Of a DNA stretch of 25,828 nt, positions 8,318 to 15,674 are shown in pieces. This DNA is from an uncultured Marvinbryantia sp. (lineage in GTDB: Bacteria > Bacillota > Clostridia > Lachnospirales > Lachnospiraceae): the NCBI GenBank assembly GCA_934394985.1, contig CAKRRF010000032.1, positions 1 through 25,828 on the forward strand, in the 5' to 3' direction. Under the pieces are notes generated by a model, which did no database searches, had not been told where the DNA came from, and was given only the letters and a program-made list of their open reading frames with translations. Position 1 is the stretch's first letter. Each line of letters begins with the position of its first letter. The position numbers were made by a program, and so were the translations under genes.

Positions 8318-9121
8318 TTACAGTTCGCGCATGCGGATTACTTTTGCAGGACATTTTTCTGCACATTTTCCACACTTCACACACTTGGATTGATCAATCA
8401 CAGCCACATTACCGTTCATGGTAATTGCTTCGTGTTCACACTGTTTTACACATGCTGTACATCCAAGACATCCTGCACTGCAGGCTTCTTTTACTGCCTT
8501 ACCTTTTTCCTGAGAACTGCACTGTACTACATATACAGAACTGTCTGGGATCAGACTGATCAGTCCATTCGGACATACTTTTGTACAGGCTCCACAACCT
8601 ACACATTTGGATCTGTCAACCTTTGCTACTCCATTTACCACATGAATCGCATCAAACTGACAAACCGTTACACAGGAACCAAACCCCATACATCCATGTG
8701 TACATTTCTTTGTTCCGCGTCCCGGAACTACTGCTGCTGTCCGGCAGTCTTTGATTCCATAATAGTTACATTTTTCCTGTGCCGCTTCACAGTCGCCTGC
8801 ACATTTTACAAATGCTACCATCTTTTCTGTGCTTTCCACTTCTACACCAAGGATTGCACTAATTTTTTCTGCAACAGGTGCACCGCCCACCGGGCACTGA
8901 TTTGCCGGAGCTTCGCCTTTTGCAATGGCAGCTGCAAGTCCGTCACATCCCGGGAACCCACAACCTCCACAGTTGTTACCAGGCAGTTCTGCACGAATTG
9001 CCACTTCTTTTTCATCTACTTCTACTTTGAATTTTTCACCGGCTGTCACCAGGAGAAATCCAACGATAATACCTACTACTCCGACTACCAGAGCAGCCAT
9101 GATGATTGCTGTTACGCTCAT
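8318..9121 (-). CDS. rnfB: Rnf complex ferredoxin-like subunit RnfB
   Basis: Iron-sulfur subunit of the membrane ferredoxin:NAD+ oxidoreductase, thought to take electrons from reduced ferredoxin. It has 267 residues: an N-terminal membrane anchor (about 4-26), a 4Fe-4S domain with CGGCGFPGC at 51-59 plus C76, a cysteine-rich middle (C107, C111, C118, C126, C140, C144, C150, C154), then ferredoxin motifs CVGCGACTKVCP (173-184), CLGCTACVKQC (218-228) and CVKCGKCAEKCP (247-258). It is the last gene of the CDGEAB-ordered operon, 12 nt after rnfA, with a strong AAGGAGG site. The order matches Acetobacterium-type Rnf. Confidence 0.95.
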   Translation of the reverse strand: MSVTAIIMAALVVGVVGIIVGFLLVTAGEKFKVEVDEKEVAIRAELPGNNCGGCGFPGCDGLAAAIAKGEAPANQCPVGGAPVAEKISAILGVEVESTEKMVAFVKCAGDCEAAQEKCNYYGIKDCRTAAVVPGRGTKKCTHGCMGFGSCVTVCQFDAIHVVNGVAKVDRSKCVGCGACTKVCPNGLISLIPDSSVYVVQCSSQEKGKAVKEACSAGCLGCTACVKQCEHEAITMNGNVAVIDQSKCVKCGKCAEKCPAKVIRMREL

Positions 9122-9133
9122 CCTATTTCCTCC

Positions 9134-9709
9134 TTAGATCAAACCTGCAAAACCATTGAAGGCAATCGCCATCAGTGCCGCTGTAAACAGTACAATCGGC
9201 ATTCCCTGTAATGGTTTGATAATTGTGTTGTCAGCATTTCTTTCACGGATACCTGCCATGATAACAATAGCGATAGTAAATCCTACTGATGTACCGATAC
9301 CGTTTACTACGCTGGTTACAAAATCATATTCTTTCTGTACGTTTGTCAGGGCTACACCAAGCACTGCACAGTTTGTTGTAATCAGTGGCAGATATACACC
9401 CAGTGCGTTATACAGTGCAGGACTGGATTTCTTTAAAAACATCTCTACAAACTGTACCAGACCTGCAATAACCAGAATAAATACAATCGTCTGTAAATAT
9501 TCCAGATGAAATGGCACCAATACCAGACTATAGATCAGGCTGGCTACTGCTGATGCAATAGTTATAACAAAGATAACTGCAAGTCCCATACTTGCGGCGG
9601 TCTTAACCTGCTTGGAAACTCCAAGGAACGGACACAGACCGTAGAACTGGCTGAGCACTACGTTGTTTACCAGTGCTGCGCCAACTAAAACCAAAATCAT
9701 TTCTGACAT
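9134..9709 (-). CDS. rnfA: Rnf complex membrane subunit RnfA
   Basis: Integral membrane subunit, 191 residues with six hydrophobic helices. It carries the family motifs FYGLCPFLGVS near residue 25 and TTNCAVLGVAL near 110. In the RnfA/RnfE (NqrD/NqrE) pair these half-membrane cysteines hold an iron-sulfur centre that relays electrons across the membrane. The SD (TAGGAGG) overlaps the stop codon of rnfE, so translation is likely coupled. Confidence 0.95.
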   Translation of the reverse strand: MSEMILVLVGAALVNNVVLSQFYGLCPFLGVSKQVKTAASMGLAVIFVITIASAVASLIYSLVLVPFHLEYLQTIVFILVIAGLVQFVEMFLKKSSPALYNALGVYLPLITTNCAVLGVALTNVQKEYDFVTSVVNGIGTSVGFTIAIVIMAGIRERNADNTIIKPLQGMPIVLFTAALMAIAFNGFAGLI

Positions 9710-9720
9710 GTCTCTTCCTC

Positions 9721-10404
9721 CTAGCTTTCCTTACTTTCTTCTTTTCTGTCTGCACAGGATGAGCCGCAGCTGCAGCATTCTCCATCACATCCTTCAACCT
9801 TCTTGTTTGCTGCATTCTGAATATTCAGACCATTTAAGATCGCAATCAGTGCTCCCAGTACGATGAATGCACCCGGTGCTCTTACAAAAATTGCAATCGG
9901 CTGATATGCAGAAGGCATAACCGTGAAGCCAAAAACAGTACCTGCTCCGATCAGTTCACGGAACAACGCAATCAGAGTCAGCGCGATGGTAAATCCAAGT
10001 CCCATTCCAATACCGTCACAGGCTGCCAGAAGCGGTGTAGCTTTCGATGCATAAGCTTCTGCACGTCCAAGAATAATGCAGTTTACAACAATCAGTGGAA
10101 TATACAATCCCAGAGATTCATACAGAGACGGAATATACGCCTGAAGTAAAAGCTGTACGACTGTTACCAGTGATGCAATTACAACGATGTATGCCGGAAT
10201 TCTCACCTTGTCCGGGATCACATTTCTCAGTGCTGAAATCAGCAGGTTAGACAGAATCAGAACTGCCATGGTGGAAAGTCCCATGCCAAGGCCATTCTTT
10301 ACAGATGTAGTTACTGCCAGTGTCGGACACATACCCAGCACGAGGATAAATGTCGGATTTTCTTTTATAATACCATTCAGTATTCTTTCTTTACAGGAAT
10401 TCAT
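9721..10404 (-). CDS. rnfE: Rnf complex membrane subunit RnfE with cysteine-rich tail
   Basis: Membrane partner of RnfA. ATG 10404 is chosen (MNSCKERILNG, 227 residues). The frame opens at GTG 10413, but that codon lies in the SD (AAAGGAGGTG). Six transmembrane segments are expected. The intramembrane iron-sulfur cysteines appear in VLGMCPTLAVT and VVNCIILGRAEAY. Unusual is the C-terminal tail after the last helix (NIQNAANKKVEG), which holds five cysteines in 13 residues (GCDGECCSCGSSC) and ends in a charged DRKEESKES. This tail is cytoplasmic if topology is standard. Confidence 0.95.
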   Translation of the reverse strand: MNSCKERILNGIIKENPTFILVLGMCPTLAVTTSVKNGLGMGLSTMAVLILSNLLISALRNVIPDKVRIPAYIVVIASLVTVVQLLLQAYIPSLYESLGLYIPLIVVNCIILGRAEAYASKATPLLAACDGIGMGLGFTIALTLIALFRELIGAGTVFGFTVMPSAYQPIAIFVRAPGAFIVLGALIAILNGLNIQNAANKKVEGCDGECCSCGSSCADRKEESKES

Positions 10405-10418
10405 CACTCGCACCTCCT

Positions 10419-11981
10419 TTACTCTGCAGCCCTGTCAACTAAGTACAGTGCTGCGTTCATTGCATTTGTGACAGCGGTGGAAGTAATGGTTGCACCACTG
10501 AGTGCCTGGATATCATTTTCTCCGGACGCGCCATCTTTTACCAGATTGAATGCACCGGTCTTTCCAATATACTGATTCATAAATTCAGGATTCTGTGCAT
10601 TCATACCAAGTCCGGCAGTCTCGTTAATGGTCAGGAATTCCATACCGGTTACTGTACCATCTTCAGAAATACCTACTGTAATAGAAATTTCACCGCCAAA
10701 TCCATCTTTAGATGTTACGTTTACTACATAGCCAGCCACATTACCATCTCCGTCTACCCCACGGAATACACTGCCAAATGCAATGTTTCCATAAGTACCA
10801 TTGGAAATATCACTGTCTGATGTTACCAGTTCTTCTGCTTTTGCTTCCAGATCATCTGCTTCTTCAAAATCAGCTGCATCCGGGCATACTGCAACATAAG
10901 CTGCGATTGCTGCTGCTTCTTCTGCCTTTTCAATCGGTCCCTTCGTCATTTCATAAGCTGCACCAAGTGCCAGACCTGCAACCAGTGTAATTACAAGCAG
11001 AGAGATTGCTGGCTTGTATGTCTTAACAGAAATAGCAGATCCTTCTCCGTCCAGTGCATTCTTCTCGTAACCAAATGCTGTCGGCATAGTGATACGCTCG
11101 ATCAGCGGAACAAGCAGGTTACTGATAATGATTGCATAGGAGACACCTTCTGCTGATGCCCCGTATGTACGGAAAATACCAGTCAGTACACCAAGTAATA
11201 CGGCATACAGAACTTTTCCTTTTTCTGTTATAGGACTGGTTACATAATCTGTTGCCATGAAGATTGCTCCCAGCAACAAACCACCAGAACAAATCTCTGA
11301 TGCTACGAATACCGGTGAAAATCCATGTCCGCCAAAGATAAATTCGAATACTGCAAAAGCTGCTACATAAAGTACCGGGATTTCCCAGGTAATTACTTTT
11401 CTGATCAGAAGATATGCTCCACCGATCAGTAATGCCAGTGCGGAGATTTCTCCGATCGTTCCACTGATAAAACCTAAAAACGCTGATGTCAGATTTGTGC
11501 TGCCTTCAGAAGAGAGCTGTACCAGCGGTGTTGCACCTGATACGCCATCTACTGTAAAGTCACTCATCAGCTGTGTAAAGGAAATCAACAGAAAGCATCT
11601 TGCACCCAGTGCAGGGTTCATAAAGTTCTGTCCGATTCCTCCAAAAAATTGCTTTACAAAAATGATAGCAAAAATACTGCCCAATGCCGGGATCCAAAGC
11701 GGAATCTCAGGCGGCATATTCAAACCAATCAGAAGTCCTGTCACCAGTGCACTTCCATCTCCGATTGTTACTTTCTGTCCTGTAAGTTTCTGGAATGCAT
11801 ATTCTGACAATACTGCAACTGCGATAGAAATCAGCAGAACCAGAAGCGCATGAATTCCAAAACGATATACTCCAAATGCAGATGCAGGCAGCAACGCAAT
11901 TGCCACATCCAGCATAATACTTCTTGTTGTCTCTCCACTGCGGACATGCGGTGAGGAAGACACATTAAAAAAACCGTTCAC
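10419..11981 (-). CDS. rnfD-rnfG: Fused RnfD-RnfG flavoprotein subunit of the Rnf complex
   Basis: A single 520-residue frame joins two normally separate subunits. Residues 1-305 are RnfD: about ten membrane helices, GQNFMNPALGARCF, and the covalent FMN site SGAT at 148-151 (Thr151 predicted). Residues 306-322 form a hydrophilic linker. Residues 323-520 are RnfG: one signal-anchor helix (325-343) ahead of an extracytoplasmic FMN-binding domain with ETAGLGMNAQNPEF and the flavinylation motif SGATIT at 495-500 (last Thr predicted). The start is GTG at 11981, with GGAGG 7 nt upstream. Neither half is degraded, so the fusion looks functional. It occupies the place of rnfD and rnfG in the C-D-G-E-A-B order. 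Confidence 0.93.
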   Translation of the reverse strand: MNGFFNVSSSPHVRSGETTRSIMLDVAIALLPASAFGVYRFGIHALLVLLISIAVAVLSEYAFQKLTGQKVTIGDGSALVTGLLIGLNMPPEIPLWIPALGSIFAIIFVKQFFGGIGQNFMNPALGARCFLLISFTQLMSDFTVDGVSGATPLVQLSSEGSTNLTSAFLGFISGTIGEISALALLIGGAYLLIRKVITWEIPVLYVAAFAVFEFIFGGHGFSPVFVASEICSGGLLLGAIFMATDYVTSPITEKGKVLYAVLLGVLTGIFRTYGASAEGVSYAIIISNLLVPLIERITMPTAFGYEKNALDGEGSAISVKTYKPAISLLVITLVAGLALGAAYEMTKGPIEKAEEAAAIAAYVAVCPDAADFEEADDLEAKAEELVTSDSDISNGTYGNIAFGSVFRGVDGDGNVAGYVVNVTSKDGFGGEISITVGISEDGTVTGMEFLTINETAGLGMNAQNPEFMNQYIGKTGAFNLVKDGASGENDIQALSGATITSTAVTNAMNAALYLVDRAAE

Positions 11982-11992
11982 TCTTCTTCCTC

Positions 11993-13318
11993 CTATTTCT
12001 TCTTTCTTCTTTCAGCTGCAACCGCCTGACGCATCTGTTTGAATGCCTGTGTCAGCGGACGTTTTGCCGGACAGATAAATGTACAGCATCCGCACTCGCA
12101 ACATTCCATACCGTTCAATGCAGTAAATCGTTCTATATCATAATGCTGTGCAGCTTCCATCAGCTTCTGTGGAATAACATGGGATGGACAGACCTGCGCA
12201 CATTTGCCACATCGAATACAGGCTGTCTCTTCATATTTTTCCACTTCATCTTCCATGAAACAGGTCAGTGCAGATGAGGTCTTAACCACCGGAATATCTA
12301 CGGTAGATAATGCCATACCCATCATTGGACCTCCGGAGATAACCTTCTTTACACCATCCTTAAATCCGCCGGAAGCTTCTACCAGTTCGGAATAAGATGT
12401 TCCGATCTTTACATTATAATTTCCCGGCTGATTGATACCATTTCCTGTCACAGTAAAAATTCTGCGCATCAGCGGTGTATTTTCGCACACAGCCATATGA
12501 ATGGCAATCACAGTGTCTACATTGTCTACAATACATCCCGCATCTGCCGGGAGCTTGGTAGAATTGATTTTTCTTCCAGTTACAGCATAGATCAGATTAC
12601 GCTCTGCACCCTGTGGATATTTGGTCTGCAAAGTACGCACTTCAATACGGTCTTCATTTTTTACCAGTTCTTCCAGATTTTTGATACCAGCCGGCTTATT
12701 TGCCTCTACTGCAATCACACCTTTGGCATTATCAAATAACTGAAGCATTACTTTCAAACCACTGACAATATGCTGCGGACATTCCATCATCATACGATAA
12801 TCACTGGTCAGATATGGCTCACACTCTGCACCATTGACAATAATATAATCGATGGCATCCGGGTTCTTCGGCATCAGTTTTACATGGGTCGGGAATCCAG
12901 CTCCTCCCAGACCGACAATGCCGGCATCTTTTACCGCTTCAATAATCTCTTCTTTGGACAACTTTGTGTAGTCCCGGTACTGTCCCAGACCTTCTATCGG
13001 AGTGTAATTTCCATCGTTTTCAATTACGATAGATTCCACTTTCGCACCGGAAACAGTAAGTCTAGGCTCTACAGCCTTTACCTTACCAGAAACAGAACTT
13101 ACGATATTCGCTGACACAAATCCGCCTGCCTCTGCTATTCTCTGACCCATTAAAACAGTGTCATTCTTCTTAACAATTGGCTTTGCCGGGGCACCAATGT
13201 GCTGCGCCAGCGGGTATACCAGATCTCCCTTCGGAAGATAAGTCTGCACCGGACAGTCTTTTGTGAGCTTCTTTCCATCATCCGGATGGACTCCGCCCTT
13301 GAATGTTGGTAGTTTCAT
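11993..13318 (-). CDS. rnfC: Rnf complex NADH-binding subunit RnfC
   Basis: Peripheral cytoplasmic subunit that docks NAD(H) and carries FMN and iron-sulfur centres. It has 441 residues. The NADH/FMN region holds GLGGAGFPTHVK (136-147) and NGAECEPYLTSD (162-173). Two 4Fe-4S motifs follow: CIRCGKCAQVCP (367-378) and a dense C406-C407-C409-C411-C412-C416 cluster ending in CP. The N-terminal FKGGVHP is typical. It is the first gene of the operon, with a promoter at 13372-13400 and an AAGGAG site. The stop is 11 nt before the rnfDG start. Confidence 0.96.
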   Translation of the reverse strand: MKLPTFKGGVHPDDGKKLTKDCPVQTYLPKGDLVYPLAQHIGAPAKPIVKKNDTVLMGQRIAEAGGFVSANIVSSVSGKVKAVEPRLTVSGAKVESIVIENDGNYTPIEGLGQYRDYTKLSKEEIIEAVKDAGIVGLGGAGFPTHVKLMPKNPDAIDYIIVNGAECEPYLTSDYRMMMECPQHIVSGLKVMLQLFDNAKGVIAVEANKPAGIKNLEELVKNEDRIEVRTLQTKYPQGAERNLIYAVTGRKINSTKLPADAGCIVDNVDTVIAIHMAVCENTPLMRRIFTVTGNGINQPGNYNVKIGTSYSELVEASGGFKDGVKKVISGGPMMGMALSTVDIPVVKTSSALTCFMEDEVEKYEETACIRCGKCAQVCPSHVIPQKLMEAAQHYDIERFTALNGMECCECGCCTFICPAKRPLTQAFKQMRQAVAAERRKKK

Positions 13319-13371
13319 ACTTTCCCTTCTCCTTATCTTTTCAAGCTCTCTTATACAGCGCTCCTTTTTCT

Positions 13372-13400
13372 ATCATATACTTTTTTTTCATCGTTTTCAA
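13372..13400 (-). promoter_or_regulatory. Sigma-A promoter of the rnf operon
   Basis: Minus strand -35 TTGAAA (13395-13400), 17-bp spacer, -10 TATGAT (13372-13377). Predicted start near 13365 gives a leader of about 47 nt before rnfC. No riboswitch is visible in this leader. The surrounding 135-nt gap is A/T-rich. Confidence 0.75.
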
Positions 13401-13453
13401 CAATATCTTTTTTATTTCTGGTTAATTTTTTGTCGTATATTGACTTTTTTTTA

Positions 13454-13954
13454 TCAGGTCATCGAAATTCTCTTCCTGATCTGACCGCCTAAAAGTCCGA
13501 TAATCCCGCCAGTTATGCACCCTGCTGCCATAAGGACAGGAAAATATGTAAATACCGCTCCATTCTCCAAAATCAACGCTGCCATAAGTAATTGTCCTAC
13601 ATTATGTGCAATTCCACCGGCAATACTGACCCCTTCCGGAAGGAGAAAATCTCTCTTTTTGCAAAACCACATCACTAAAAAGCTTACTATTCCCCCTGCC
13701 ATACTGTATAAAAATGCCGATCCGTTTCCAAAGGTAATACTTACCAGCAGGATTCGTACCATAGAAATCAGAAACGCTTCCTTTACCGTCATGGTATAGA
13801 AAGCCAGAAACACAACCAGATTAGCCAGTCCTGGTTTTACCCCGGGTATCCCGACCGGAAGCGGTATCAGCAGTTCCACATAGCTCAACACCATGGCCAG
13901 GGCAATCAGTACACCATATAATGCTATTTTCTGAGCTGAAGACTTCTTTTTCAT
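13454..13954 (-). CDS. Gx transporter / heptaprenyl diphosphate synthase component I-like membrane protein
   Basis: A membrane protein of the Hpre_diP_synt_I (PF07456) type, now often called Gx transporter family and resembling ECF-transporter substrate-binding (S) components. ATG 13954 (MKKKSSAQKIAL) is preferred because GGAGG lies 9 nt upstream. An ATG six codons earlier (13972) would sit in front of that site. The 166 residues have five to six hydrophobic segments and the family signature GIPGVKPGLAN. Members often lie beside rnf or FMN-binding genes, as here (upstream of rnfC, same strand), hinting at flavin or quinone-precursor supply. The substrate is not known. Prenyl synthase activity is unlikely for this protein alone. 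Confidence 0.75.
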   Translation of the reverse strand: MKKKSSAQKIALYGVLIALAMVLSYVELLIPLPVGIPGVKPGLANLVVFLAFYTMTVKEAFLISMVRILLVSITFGNGSAFLYSMAGGIVSFLVMWFCKKRDFLLPEGVSIAGGIAHNVGQLLMAALILENGAVFTYFPVLMAAGCITGGIIGLLGGQIRKRISMT

Positions 13955-13979
13955 ATACTTTTTCCTCCGCATAAACTAT

Positions 13980-14065
13980 GAGAAACACGCTCTGCGAGTT
14001 TCTCAAGTTATCGCGACAGTCGCCAATGTCTCGTGAAATCACCGATGTTGGCTCGTTGCTCGCGT
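13980..14065. repeat. Nested palindromic intergenic element, REP-like or leader RNA
   Basis: Two structured units fill the gap before the Gx gene. Unit 1 (13980-14004) is a hairpin GAGAAAC/GTTTCTC with an inner CGC-TCT-GCG. Unit 2 (14012-14064) is a nested set: CGCGA (14012-14016) with TCGCG (14060-14064), GCCAA (14022-14026) with TTGGC (14048-14052), and TCGTGA (14031-14036) with TCACCGA (14039-14045, one bulge). No U tract follows. It could be a dispersed REP-like repeat or a structured leader of the Gx gene. No second copy is seen in this window. Confidence 0.5.
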
Positions 14066-14098
14066 AAATAAAAAGCGTAGCCTTTCAAAGACTACGCT
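14066..14098 (-). terminator. Intrinsic terminator of the XRE regulator gene
   Basis: On the minus strand an 11-bp stem (AGCGTAG core plus CTTT, one G-U pair; arms 14074-14084 and 14088-14098) with a 3-nt loop is followed by TTTTTATTT. It lies 46 nt after the XRE stop and separates that gene from the Gx gene. Confidence 0.8.
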
Positions 14099-14144
14099 GC
14101 AATGGTAACATACTTTCTGTCATCGGGCAACTGCTGCCCTGACT

Positions 14145-14378
14145 CTATTCTGTTTTTCTTCTCGGATATCGCTTCTGCACATCTGTACGCTCCAGTAGAT
14201 AATCCACACTGACATTATGGAAATCCGCTATCTGCACTAATATATCCAATGGCATCATACTGTCTGCATTCTCATATCTGCTATAGGTACGCTGATTAAT
14301 GTTCAGTTCTCTCGCCATCTGCGTCTGATTCATATCTTTATCTTCACGCAGATTCCTTATCCTCTGGTACTTTCTCAT
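14145..14378 (-). CDS. XRE-family helix-turn-helix regulator
   Basis: A 77-residue DNA-binding protein that is almost entirely a Cro/C1-type HTH. ATG 14378 (MRKYQRIRNLRED) is chosen because GGAGG sits 7 nt upstream. The frame itself opens at 14399. The HTH helices are read as NQTQMARELN and QRTYSRYEN, followed by DILVQIADFHNVSVDYLLERTD, the usual end of this fold. There is no effector domain. An array of TGAC half-sites lies 53-78 nt upstream (14431-14456), making autoregulation plausible. A terminator follows. Targets are unknown. Confidence 0.85.
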   Translation of the reverse strand: MRKYQRIRNLREDKDMNQTQMARELNINQRTYSRYENADSMMPLDILVQIADFHNVSVDYLLERTDVQKRYPRRKTE

Positions 14379-14430
14379 ATGACTGCCTCCTGCCTTCATT
14401 ATAAGGCAGCCATATAATGCCCTTTTCTTT

Positions 14431-14456
14431 TAGTCAGTTTTTGACTATTATGTCAA
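14431..14456. promoter_or_regulatory. Alternating TGAC half-sites, candidate operator for the XRE regulator
   Basis: Two overlapping palindromes share a half-site: TAGTCA-GTTTT-TGACTA (14431-14447) and TTGAC-TATTAT-GTCAA (14441-14456). The outer half-site overlaps the LCP stop codon. No good sigma-A promoter was identified with confidence inside it, although the TTGACA on the minus strand could act as a -35. Confidence 0.4.
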
Positions 14457-15490
14457 TATATTCCAGTTACAGCCGATATCTGATCACTGATCTCCTGAAC
14501 GACTTCTGAAGGTGCATAACTCTCGCTTCCATATAAATAGGAATGAAGCTGACTGACATTTTCTGCCAGATTTACCGGTATCACACAATCGCTTCCATTT
14601 ATATCCATCGTTGTTTTGTCATATGGAAATCCTACTGTTTCATCCATCGTATACTTGCCGGCACCAGATGCCAGCTTCAGGATTTCCGTCACCGAAAGAC
14701 TGGTAGATACCATTGGCAGTATCGTATCCGTCACTTTATTCAATGTAATCAGGTCACAGTCCTGTGCTTTTTTCATAACCTGTTCCAGTACCGTCCGCTG
14801 TCTTTCTGTCCGTTCATAATCCAGTCCGATATATCGTATCCGGCTATATGCCAGTGCCTGCATCCCGTTTAAATGCTGCAGTCCCGGGCCAGGTACATCC
14901 TCACACTCTTTTCCCAGCACCTCTCTTTCTTCTACCAGATATCCATTCAGCCAGACAACTTCTCCTTCTGACAGACTGATATCTACACCGCCGAACATAT
15001 CCACCAATTCTACCAGTGCCTGGAAATTCACAGTTACATAATCTGTAATATTCAAATCCAGATTCTTATTCAGCATACTGAGTGACTGCTGTGCACCGCC
15101 AACAGAATAAACCTCTGTACATTTGCGGTACTCTCCGCCTGCAGTATCCAGATAGGTATCACGATACACAGATGCCAGATGCACTTCTCTGGTATCATTT
15201 TGTATACTGCATATCATGATGGTATCACTGTTCGCTCCGGATTCCAATGCGCCGGTACGAGAATCTACTCCAAAAAATGCCAGTGTGGTGTAATTCTTCA
15301 TCCGATTCCATTCATCCCCCGGAATACTGCTGTTCACCACCAGTTGTTCTTCCTGTATATCTGTTCTCGTAATCTGCGTAAACTTATATGCCACAAATAA
15401 TGCGCAGGCCAACGCTGCCAGCACCGCTATCTCAAACAGGAATCTGATCCAGCGAAATCTCTTTTTCTTTTTTCTTTTCTTTTTACTCAT
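14453..15490 (-). CDS. LytR-CpsA-Psr family wall-polymer ligase
   Basis: Extracytoplasmic phosphotransferase family that attaches teichoic acids, capsule or other glycopolymers from lipid carriers to peptidoglycan. The 345-residue product has a very basic N-terminus (KKKRKKKKR), one transmembrane signal anchor (about 15-38), then the LCP domain. Conserved residues include FFGVDSR (72-78), NSDTIM (87-92), the Arg-Asp pair VYRDTYLD (R110, D111) and YSRIRYIGLDYERTERQR (215-232), which bind the polyprenyl pyrophosphate. No accessory LytR_C domain follows, so it is the short form. It has its own promoter and precedes the XRE gene with no clear terminator. Confidence 0.9.
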   Translation of the reverse strand: MSKKKRKKKKRFRWIRFLFEIAVLAALACALFVAYKFTQITRTDIQEEQLVVNSSIPGDEWNRMKNYTTLAFFGVDSRTGALESGANSDTIMICSIQNDTREVHLASVYRDTYLDTAGGEYRKCTEVYSVGGAQQSLSMLNKNLDLNITDYVTVNFQALVELVDMFGGVDISLSEGEVVWLNGYLVEEREVLGKECEDVPGPGLQHLNGMQALAYSRIRYIGLDYERTERQRTVLEQVMKKAQDCDLITLNKVTDTILPMVSTSLSVTEILKLASGAGKYTMDETVGFPYDKTTMDINGSDCVIPVNLAENVSQLHSYLYGSESYAPSEVVQEISDQISAVTGIY

Positions 15491-15564
15491 GCCAGATCCT
15501 TTCTCTTGGGAATCTTTCCCTTTTTCACAAAGACCTGCAAATGCCGCAGGTATACAGTTCTTCT

Positions 15565-15593
15565 AGTATAACATATCTTTGCTATTTCCTCAA
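15565..15593 (-). promoter_or_regulatory. Sigma-A promoter of the LCP gene
   Basis: Minus strand -35 TTGAGG (15588-15593), 17-bp spacer, -10 TATACT (15565-15570). The predicted leader of about 70 nt contains a 6-bp ACCTGC/GCAGGT hairpin (about 15532-15550) without a U tract. Confidence 0.65.
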
Positions 15594-15600
15594 TAAACAC

Positions 15601-15628
15601 TTGCATTTTTCAGATTATCAGTTAAAAT
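15601..15628 (+). promoter_or_regulatory. Sigma-A promoter of the ABC-F gene
   Basis: -35 TTGCAT (15601-15606), 16-bp spacer, -10 TAAAAT (15623-15628). The SD TAAGGAG precedes the ATG at 15675. It runs divergently from the LCP promoter. Confidence 0.55.
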
Positions 15629-15674
15629 ACACTATGAGACTTATTGGATATTATTACAGGTTAAGGAGAATTTT

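Noticed and set aside
8390..9211. 273-codon plus-strand frame antisense to rnfB
   Set aside because: Very Cys/Thr/Tyr-rich, the mirror of RnfB cysteine and lysine codons, with no motif or start signal.
10960..11090. RnfD-RnfG fusion as a sequencing or frameshift artefact
   Set aside because: The frame is continuous through a normal hydrophilic linker and both flanks are intact. A missed stop cannot be excluded without reads, but nothing in the sequence suggests it.
13319..13371. FMN riboswitch before rnfC
   Set aside because: The predicted leader is only about 47 nt and lacks the multi-helix RFN core.
15532..15550. ACCTGC/GCAGGT hairpin as a terminator in the LCP leader
   Set aside because: Only 6 bp and no U tract on either strand.
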